This document shows positions 1 to 5,217 of a DNA stretch of 18,818 bases, in pieces. Positions within the stretch are counted from its first letter, which is position 1. Each line of letters starts with the position of its first letter. This stretch comes from Neisseria lactamica. GTDB taxonomy: Bacteria > Pseudomonadota > Gammaproteobacteria > Burkholderiales > Neisseriaceae. Location: contig JUNU01000308.1 of NCBI GenBank assembly GCA_001067655.1, forward strand, positions 1 through 18,818. The letters run 5' to 3'. The notes beneath the pieces are model-generated. The model saw only the letters and a program-made list of their open reading frames with translations, did not search any database and had not been told where the DNA came from. Position numbers and translations under genes: made by a program.

Positions 1-51
1 AGTACGGCAAGGCGAGGCAACGCCGTACTGGTTTAAAGTTAATCCACTATA
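1..51 (-). repeat. Correia repeat (CREE) terminal end, truncated by the window edge
   Basis: The bases match one end of a neisserial Correia repeat enclosed element read in reverse: the GGCGAGGCAACGCCGTAC block, then GGTTTAAA, then the terminal TTAATCCACTATA at 39-51. Bases 1-8 and 22-29 form a perfect 8-base inverted repeat (AGTACGGC/GCCGTACT), typical of the internal stem of these elements. The rest of the element lies off the left edge, so its length and other end cannot be judged. Confidence 0.88.
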
Positions 52-55
52 TAAT
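50..55 (+). promoter_or_regulatory. Probable -10 box formed at the Correia element boundary, driving murU
   Basis: A perfect TATAAT spans the junction between the Correia terminus (ending ...CTATA) and flanking DNA. The first A of murU is 22 bases downstream of it. Correia termini are known to supply outward promoters in Neisseria. A good -35 hexamer is not obvious; the 28-33 region (CTGGTT) lies at suitable spacing but is weak. A start near 62 would leave a leader of about 16 nt containing AAGGA at 68-72. Confidence 0.5.
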
Positions 56-77
56 CCCATCCCAAACAAGGACAGCC

Positions 78-776
78 ATGAAAGCAATGATACTGGCAGC
101 AGGACGCGGAGAAAGGATGCGCCCCCTGACCGACCACACACCCAAACCACTTCTAAAAGTCGGCAGCGAACCACTCATCGGCTGGCATATACGTCGTCTG
201 AAAAATGCAGGTTTCACCGAAATCGTCATCAATCACGCATGGCTAGGCGAACAAATCGAAGCCACACTTGGTAACGGCGCACAATACGGAGTCAGCATAG
301 CCTACTCTCCCGAATCGACAGGCGGACTGGAGACCGCCGGCGGAATCGCCACCGCCCTACCCTTACTGGGCGACGCCCCTTTCCTTGTCATCAACGGAGA
401 TGTTTTGACCGATATCGACTTCAACGCCGCCCGACAGGCTGCCGCATCCCTACAAACATCCAACCTATTGGCACATATTTGGTTGGTTCCCAATCCCCCA
501 CACAATCCGGAGGGCGATTTTTCCATTTCCCCCGATGGACAGGTACACTCCAATAAAACCGAAGGAATCGCACTAACCTTCAGCGGCATAGGCATATACC
601 ACCCCGACCTTTTCCAAAATACACCGCCCAACCAAATCGCCAAACTCGCGCCTCTATTGCGGGAAGCCATGAACCAACACCGCGTTACCGGCGAGCAACA
701 CAATGGATTATGGCTGGATGTCGGCACTACAGAACGACTCAAAATAGCAAATGAACTTGCCACAAATTGGGATTAA
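78..776 (+). CDS. murU: MurU, N-acetylmuramate alpha-1-phosphate uridylyltransferase
   Basis: The protein has 232 residues and a nucleotidyltransferase fold. It begins with the sugar-nucleotide signature LAAGRGERMRPLT (residues 6-18). KP residues follow at 23-24, ETAGGI at 85-90, and the metal/nucleotide motif NGD at 106-108 with D112. A WLDVGTTERL stretch lies near the C terminus. MurU makes UDP-MurNAc from MurNAc-1-phosphate and UTP in the cytoplasm, the last step of the recycling route that bypasses fosfomycin-sensitive MurA. AAGGA at 68-72 supports this ATG. A one-mismatch DUS (191-202) is embedded and encodes RRLK. The usual partner amgK is not visible and could lie to the left of the window. 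A related mannose-1-phosphate guanylyltransferase is the alternative, but length and motifs favour MurU. Confidence 0.86.
   Translation: MKAMILAAGRGERMRPLTDHTPKPLLKVGSEPLIGWHIRRLKNAGFTEIVINHAWLGEQIEATLGNGAQYGVSIAYSPESTGGLETAGGIATALPLLGDAPFLVINGDVLTDIDFNAARQAAASLQTSNLLAHIWLVPNPPHNPEGDFSISPDGQVHSNKTEGIALTFSGIGIYHPDLFQNTPPNQIAKLAPLLREAMNQHRVTGEQHNGLWLDVGTTERLKIANELATNWD
191..202 (+). repeat. DNA uptake sequence, one mismatch, inside murU
   Basis: ACGTCGTCTGAA differs from AGGTCGTCTGAA at the second base. It is read in frame as RRLK. Confidence 0.7.
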
Positions 777-1087
777 CATTCACTACCCAGCTCATTCATA
801 TTCATTAAAACATAATATAGAGTTCAGAAATATAATTACATAAAATATCATGACCAACCTGATAATTCATTGTACAAAACTCTATATTTTTAATAATATT
901 TAAATTAATTTTAATGACTTTAGATACAGTTTTTATTGTAAGAAAATTTATTACAGCACTCACGCATTTTCCCTGAAATATGGATCCGTATCTTTCATTC
1001 CATACCTACCGTATTTCCTGTATTTAACACACCAAACATGAATCATCCTTCATTCAATTATCGTTCCCTATCAACCAGAGATACGCC
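777..1087. other. AT-rich intergenic region between murU and mrp
   Basis: These 311 bases hold no credible ORF and no terminator with a T run. A perfect 11-base inverted repeat is present: AATATAGAGTT at 814-824 and AACTCTATATT at 878-888, with a 53-base spacer. The mrp promoter is presumably here, but no convincing -35/-10 pair was found. Base composition is clearly more AT-rich than the flanking genes. Confidence 0.6.
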
Positions 1088-2167
1088 ATGAATATCGCAG
1101 CCATTCAAACTGCACTGGAAGCAGTAAAAATCCCCGGCACCGAGCGCACGCTCGGCAGTGGAAAAGCCGTCCAACTGTTGGAAGAACGCTCCGACGGCCT
1201 CCATATCGGACTGAAATTCGGATTCCCCGTCGGCCATATCGCCGCCGACATCGCCAACAGCCTGCAAGAAGCCGTCATCGGCATCACGGGCGACGCGCAT
1301 ATCCACCTCAGCATCGACACGGAAATCACAACGCACAAAGTACAGCCCGGTGTTGCCACCATCAAAGGCGTCAAAAACATTATCGCCGTTGCATCCGGCA
1401 AAGGCGGTGTCGGCAAATCCACCACCACCGCCAATCTTGCCACCGCCATGGCACGTATGGGCGCGCGAGTGGGCGTACTGGATGCCGACCTCTACGGTCC
1501 GAGCCAGCCGACCATGTTGGGCGTGCAAGACCGCAAACCCGACCAACAAAACAAAAAACTGATTCCCGTCGAAGCCGACAGCGGCATCCAAGTGATGTCC
1601 ATCGGCTTTCTGGTCGATACCGATCAAGCCGTAGTTTGGCGCGGCCCGATGGTAAGCCAGGCCTTGCAGCAGTTGATGTTCCAAAGCGAGTGGGACGAAG
1701 TGGACTACCTCTTCATCGACCTGCCGCCGGGTACTGGCGACATCCAGCTCACCCTGTCGCAGAAAATCCCCGTAACCGGTTCGGTCGTCGTTACCACGCC
1801 GCAAGACATTGCCCTGATTGACGCGCGCAAAGCAGTCGATATGTTCCACAAAGTCAATATTCCGATTTTCGGCGTACTGGAAAACATGTCGGTACATATC
1901 TGCTCCAACTGCGGCCACGCCGAAGCCATTTTCGGTTCGGAAGGCGGCAAAAACTTGGCAGGCCGTCTGAATGTCCCGCTGCTCGGACAGCTTCCGTTAA
2001 GCCTGCCCGTACGCGAAGCAATGGACGGCGGCGCGGCGAAACAGTTGTTTGACGAACATCCCGCCATTGCCAAAATCTATACCGACGCAGCCTTCCAAAT
2101 CGCCTTGACCATTGCAGACAAAGGCAAAGATTTCAGCAGCCGCTTCCCGAAAATCGTGATTGAATGA
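1088..2167 (+). CDS. apbC: Mrp/ApbC iron-sulfur cluster carrier ATPase
   Basis: The protein has 359 residues, the usual length for bacterial Mrp. An N-terminal MIP18 (DUF59)-type domain covers about residues 1-85. A P-loop NTPase domain follows, with the deviant Walker A GKGGVGKS at 104-111, the LDADLYGPSQP switch region and FIDLPPGTGD as Walker B. The CxxC pair C272-S-N-C275 provides the ligands for a [4Fe-4S] cluster bridged across a dimer. The protein receives and delivers Fe-S clusters in the cytoplasm. The ATG follows only a weak CAGAGA-type ribosome site. The gene is monocistronic in appearance, with AT-rich gaps on both sides and a strong terminator 14 bases after the stop. It carries the AG-dialect DUS at 1960-1971. 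Confidence 0.93.
   Translation: MNIAAIQTALEAVKIPGTERTLGSGKAVQLLEERSDGLHIGLKFGFPVGHIAADIANSLQEAVIGITGDAHIHLSIDTEITTHKVQPGVATIKGVKNIIAVASGKGGVGKSTTTANLATAMARMGARVGVLDADLYGPSQPTMLGVQDRKPDQQNKKLIPVEADSGIQVMSIGFLVDTDQAVVWRGPMVSQALQQLMFQSEWDEVDYLFIDLPPGTGDIQLTLSQKIPVTGSVVVTTPQDIALIDARKAVDMFHKVNIPIFGVLENMSVHICSNCGHAEAIFGSEGGKNLAGRLNVPLLGQLPLSLPVREAMDGGAAKQLFDEHPAIAKIYTDAAFQIALTIADKGKDFSSRFPKIVIE
1960..1971 (+). repeat. AG-dialect DNA uptake sequence inside mrp
   Basis: AGGCCGTCTGAA is an exact match to the AG-DUS dialect. It differs by one base (C for T) from the AGGTCGTCTGAA form used elsewhere in the window, and encodes part of AGRLN. Confidence 0.75.
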
Positions 2168-2181
2168 TACAACCACAAACC

Positions 2182-2217
2182 AATAAAGCCCGATTGCAAT
2201 AATCGGGCTTTATTTTT
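2182..2217 (+). terminator. Rho-independent terminator of mrp
   Basis: A perfect 14-base stem (AATAAAGCCCGATT at 2182-2195 with its complement at 2201-2214) encloses the 5-base loop GCAAT. It is followed by TTT to 2217, after the T-rich end of the stem. Confidence 0.9.
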
Positions 2218-2224
2218 GACTAAA

Positions 2225-2236
2225 AGATCGTCTGAA
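2225..2236 (+). repeat. DNA uptake sequence, one mismatch
   Basis: AGATCGTCTGAA differs at the third base from the local DUS. It lies just after the mrp terminator. Confidence 0.7.
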
Positions 2237-2895
2237 AACTCGGATTGTCTTTACAAATCTCAGCTTATTCCAATATATACCATCCAAACAAAAACACCTC
2301 TTATCCACACCATGGCACAAGTATCGAAAATACAACACAAATCTATGGAATAATTAACAGAGAGACAAAAAAGAAAAATATCGTTTCCAGTAGAAAAAAT
2401 ATATCTTCATATAAAATTTCCTACCATATTAAATATATAAAATGCAACGCTTGATTTCAACAATGACCAAACCGAGCAAACAAGATATTTTTAATTAACC
2501 AAAAAGCAAAGAACGCAATTTAAAACCAAAATAAATCAAAAAACATAAATATATTATATGTGTTATTATTTTTTTTGTTATATATTACATATAGATAATG
2601 AGGAAATCGATTGTTTTTTTATAATGAAGTTAATATTTGATAAAAAAAAATAATAAATACAAAATAAGGAACTTCATATAATGGTGATCATGTACGAAGT
2701 AGTAAATCGTGCTTCGAACCATTTGTTTTCTGAATCAATTTTATTTTTTAGAAATAAAATTTTATGTATTTTACTACTGCTCGATGACCAGTGGTATGCA
2801 TATTAGATAAACGGCATATATTTGTCAATTAAAATATGCAAAATATATAGATTCATCCATATTATTATTTATGTGTTTTTATCAGGGAGATAATT
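2237..2895. other. Long AT-rich leader region upstream of the adhesin gene
   Basis: About 660 bases separate the mrp terminator/DUS from the adhesin start. The region is strikingly AT-rich. It contains homopolymers T8 (2569-2576), T7 (2614-2620) and A9 (2642-2650), and two perfect TATAAT boxes at 2620-2625 and 2677-2682. A TTGATA hexamer at 2637-2642 abuts the A tract. Several inverted repeats follow at 2698-2778 and 2814-2839. A possible small ORF lies at 2681-2806. The adhesin ribosome site is GGGAGA at about 2884-2889. Promoter assignment is not certain; a long 5' UTR or a phase-variable promoter are both possible. Confidence 0.6.
2681..2806 (+). CDS. Possible 41-residue small ORF in the adhesin leader
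   Basis: An ATG at 2681 opens 41 codons ending in TAG at 2804-2806. AAGGA at 2666-2670 lies ten bases upstream, a slightly long but usable spacing; a second in-frame ATG is at 2690. The product begins MVIMYEVVNRASNH and has a hydrophobic stretch with FFRNK followed by ILCILLLLDD, ending QWYAY. No family is recognised. The ORF coincides with nested inverted repeats (arms 2698-2706/2770-2778 and 2737-2746/2752-2761), so the sequence may be conserved for RNA structure rather than protein. It could be a leader peptide, a small membrane peptide or chance. Confidence 0.25.
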   Translation: MVIMYEVVNRASNHLFSESILFFRNKILCILLLLDDQWYAY

Positions 2896-4155
2896 ATGAA
2901 ACACAAAACACACATGAATCGTTTTACCGCGCTCAACAAAACAGTGGCTTTGTCATTGGCAGCCGCAGGTCTTGTTTCTGCTTCACCTGCATTTGCAGCA
3001 GCGCTGACAAATGCTTCATATGTAAGCATTAACGATAACAACGAACCCGTCCGCGGCAACTATGACAGCAAGGGCGCAACTGGCCGTTACGGCGTGGCTG
3101 TTGGCATTCAAGCCAGCGCAAAAAGCCACAGCACTGTTGCAATTGGTACTGAAACCACTGCTGAACATGAATCTGCTACTGCAGTTGGCACACTCTCCAA
3201 AGCTGAAGGCACTGCCGCTGCAGCTTTCGGTCAAGGTGCCAGTGCAACTGCTAATGCAGCTACCGCTATCGGTCGCCAAGCTGCCGCAAAAGGCAACAGC
3301 AGCACTGCAGTAGGTTCTTCCTCTGTCGCTGAAGGCTTGTCTTCTACCGCATTTGGCTCCGGCTCTAATGCTACAGCTCCTGCCTCCACCGCTGTCGGAC
3401 AAGGTACTCAAGCAACAGGCGCTTACACCGTTGCAGTAGGTCAAAAAGCTCAAGCCAGCGGTACTTCTGCAGCTGCAGTAGGTTCTTCTTCCGTTGCCAG
3501 CGGCAACTACTCTGTTGCAACAGGCCCTGCTTCCCAAGCTACTGGGAACGCCAGCGTCGCTTCTGGTCTGCAGGCCCAAGCTAAAGGCGGCTCTTCTGTC
3601 GCTATCGGTCGCGGAGCGATTGCAAGTGATGAATACTCTGTTGCTTTAGGCGCAAATTCTACTACTTCTGCTGCAGTAGGCACTAACAGCGCTACTGTAA
3701 ACGGTATAACTTACAGTGGTTTTGCCGGTACTAATCCTACATCTACAGTAAGTGTAGGCTCAGCAGGTAACGAACGTACAATCACCAATGTTGCAGCCGG
3801 CCGTATCACACCTACCAGCACAGATGCCATCAACGGCAGCCAACTGTACCAAGTAGCCGCACAAACAAACGGCAACACCATCGTTATCAATAACCTCCAA
3901 GACCGTATCAACGATATGAACAAAGACCTGCGTGCAGGTATCGCTGGTGCTACTGCAATCGGCTTCCTGCAACGTCCGAACGAAGCAGGTAAAAGTATCG
4001 TTTCTGCAGCTGTAGGTGGCTATCGTGGTCAACAAGCAATTGCTGTTGGTTATGCACATAATTCCGATAACAACAAATGGTCTATCAAAACCGGCGTAAG
4101 CGTGAACACCCGCAAAGATGTCAACTGGGGCGGAAGCGTCGGCTACCAATGGTAA
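2896..4155 (+). CDS. Trimeric autotransporter adhesin with YadA-type head and anchor
   Basis: The protein has 419 residues. A Sec signal peptide occupies about residues 1-34 (an extended positively charged start, hydrophobic core, then SASPAFA before the cut). Residues 57-252 are fourteen uninterrupted 14-residue head repeats ending in AVG/AIG-type turns, which form a left-handed beta-roll in YadA-family heads. A neck follows at about 284-318 (SVGSAGNERTITNVAAG through TDAINGSQLY). A very short coiled coil at about 328-347 leads to a four-strand beta-barrel anchor ending in the C-terminal aromatic W419. It is predicted to trimerise in the outer membrane and display an adhesive head. There is almost no stalk, so it is a compact member. 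GGGAGA precedes the ATG. A lipoprotein gene follows 64 bases downstream. The ligand cannot be inferred. Confidence 0.92.
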   Translation: MKHKTHMNRFTALNKTVALSLAAAGLVSASPAFAAALTNASYVSINDNNEPVRGNYDSKGATGRYGVAVGIQASAKSHSTVAIGTETTAEHESATAVGTLSKAEGTAAAAFGQGASATANAATAIGRQAAAKGNSSTAVGSSSVAEGLSSTAFGSGSNATAPASTAVGQGTQATGAYTVAVGQKAQASGTSAAAVGSSSVASGNYSVATGPASQATGNASVASGLQAQAKGGSSVAIGRGAIASDEYSVALGANSTTSAAVGTNSATVNGITYSGFAGTNPTSTVSVGSAGNERTITNVAAGRITPTSTDAINGSQLYQVAAQTNGNTIVINNLQDRINDMNKDLRAGIAGATAIGFLQRPNEAGKSIVSAAVGGYRGQQAIAVGYAHNSDNNKWSIKTGVSVNTRKDVNWGGSVGYQW

Positions 4156-4163
4156 GACCTAGA

Positions 4164-4205
4164 GGGGATGGTTTAAAATCATCTCCATCTATCAAAGATT
4201 TGATA
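4164..4205 (+). promoter_or_regulatory. Hairpin and dyad between adhesin and lipoprotein genes
   Basis: GGGGATG (4164-4170) and CATCTCC (4180-4186) can form a 7-bp stem with one G-U pair and a 9-base loop. It lacks a T run, so it is not a standard terminator. Immediately after it, TATCAAAGATTTGATA (4190-4205) has perfect 7-base arms around a 2-base centre. The lipoprotein ribosome site AAGGA is at 4209-4213. The elements could tune relative expression or bind a regulator; no regulator is identified. Confidence 0.4.
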
Positions 4206-4219
4206 TAAAAGGAAAAAAC

Positions 4220-4693
4220 ATGAAATTATCGAAATTTGTATTGCCTGCGATTGCAGCACTCTCTTTGGCAGCCTGTGGTAATCTGAGCAAAGTTAGCAAA
4301 GAAGGCACTACTGACAATCCCGTATGGCCTGATGCAGCAAAAACCACCCTGCGTCACGATGGTACCCAACATGGTTCTTGGCCAAACTGGGATAATGTCC
4401 GTCAAATTGAAGCCGGCATGAATAAAGACCAAATCTATGAACTGATTGGACGTCCTCACTTCCAAGAAGGTCTTTATGGCGTGCGCGAGTGGGACTACTT
4501 GTTCAACTACCGTGAAAATGGCGAACACAAAACTTGCCAATTCAAAATTCTGTTTGATAAAGACAAAAATGCCCAATCATTCTATTGGATGCCTGAAGGC
4601 TGCGGTCCGAAAAAAGCAGAACCTCAAGTTGTTCGTGAAGTCATTATTCGCGAAGTTGCACCTGCTCCCGCACAAACTCGTATTCGCCAATAA
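4220..4693 (+). CDS. Outer-membrane-type lipoprotein with BamE/SmpA-OmlA-like domain, adhesin neighbour
   Basis: The protein has 157 residues. The lipobox LAAC places the acylated cysteine at C19 after a short signal peptide. Residues about 60-128 match the SmpA/OmlA (BamE-like) pattern: IEAGMNKDQIYELIGRPH, then YGVREWDYLFNY and a beta-rich segment with two cysteines (C106, C128) that could pair. The tail PQVVREVIIREVAPAPAQ is charged and proline-rich. BamE itself is part of the outer-membrane beta-barrel assembly machine, but the sequence and position suggest a paralogue dedicated to the upstream adhesin. SadB and TpgA are known lipoprotein or membrane partners of trimeric autotransporters, and TpgA also has an SmpA/OmlA-type domain. 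Unlike TpgA, no OmpA-like peptidoglycan domain is seen. AAGGA at 4209-4213 supports the start. Confidence 0.82.
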   Translation: MKLSKFVLPAIAALSLAACGNLSKVSKEGTTDNPVWPDAAKTTLRHDGTQHGSWPNWDNVRQIEAGMNKDQIYELIGRPHFQEGLYGVREWDYLFNYRENGEHKTCQFKILFDKDKNAQSFYWMPEGCGPKKAEPQVVREVIIREVAPAPAQTRIRQ

Positions 4694-4756
4694 ATTATCG
4701 ACTAATGAACTGAGTCCCTATTTTTAATTTACTGAAATAGTCGCTCATATCAAATC

Positions 4757-4797
4757 AAAGCCGGATCATGTACTCAAACATGATTCGGCTTTTCGCA
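4757..4797 (+). terminator. Rho-independent terminator of the adhesin-lipoprotein unit
   Basis: A 14-bp stem with one G-U pair is formed by AAAGCCGGATCATG (4757-4770) and CATGATTCGGCTTT (4779-4792), around an 8-base loop. A T-rich end follows. Confidence 0.85.
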
Positions 4798-4806
4798 TTT
4801 TTAGTT

Positions 4807-4818
4807 TTCAGACGACCT
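4807..4818 (-). repeat. DNA uptake sequence, perfect
   Basis: TTCAGACGACCT is the reverse complement of AGGTCGTCTGAA. It sits just beyond the terminator. No further DUS occurs until 9299. Confidence 0.9.
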
Positions 4819-5217
4819 ACAAGTGGTCTATCCCCACCATACTGTCTCTTAAATACCACCAAATTATCCCGCTAGAAACAGCATCCAAAGCAATCACTCT
4901 AAGAGAGTCTCATACAAAGTTCCGCCGAGAAGTGTTGCAACTGTATTGTTTGCCTTATAATAGCGGCTCCTTAAAAATTTCCAAACCACCCTCCCTATAA
5001 TATTCTGCATAAATAAGGGATTGCACATACCATCGGAATATCATATTATTCCTTAACAATAAATAAAAACACTTAAAATAAAATTTCCTTTTAATACAGT
5101 TGAATACAAAATATCAAGTAACCAATGGGGATCTCCTTTTTGTAAGATATTTCATTGGCATGACGCCTGAAAATATTTACTGTATAAAAGGTTATACAAG
5201 AAATGGATAATTGAATA
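4819..5217. other. Intergenic region upstream of pilF
   Basis: These 399 bases contain no convincing ORF. TATAAT boxes occur at 4956-4961 (with TTGCAA at 4935-4940, a short 15-base spacer) and 4996-5001. Inverted repeats are GGAATA/TATTCC at 5035-5052, AAATATC (5108-5114)/GATATTT (5146-5152), CCAATG (5122-5127)/CATTGG (5153-5158) and the dyad at 5181-5198. An unannotated short RNA from the 4956 box is possible but unsupported. Confidence 0.5.
5160..5198 (+). promoter_or_regulatory. Candidate pilF promoter with overlapping dyad
   Basis: ATGACG (5160-5165; 4 of 6 matches to TTGACA) is 17 bases from TATAAA (5183-5188; 5 of 6). TGTATAAAAGGTTATACA (5181-5198) is a perfect 7-base dyad around AAGG that covers the -10 box and the expected start point. 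The arrangement is that of an operator, but no regulator is identified. The pilF start codon is 20 bases further on. Confidence 0.4.

Noticed and set aside
1058..1918. 286-codon minus-strand ORF
   Set aside because: It is antisense to mrp, has low-complexity composition and no recognised motif.
2245..2454. 69-codon plus-strand ORF in the AT-rich leader
   Set aside because: No ribosome site, no motif and low-complexity AT-driven residues; judged chance.
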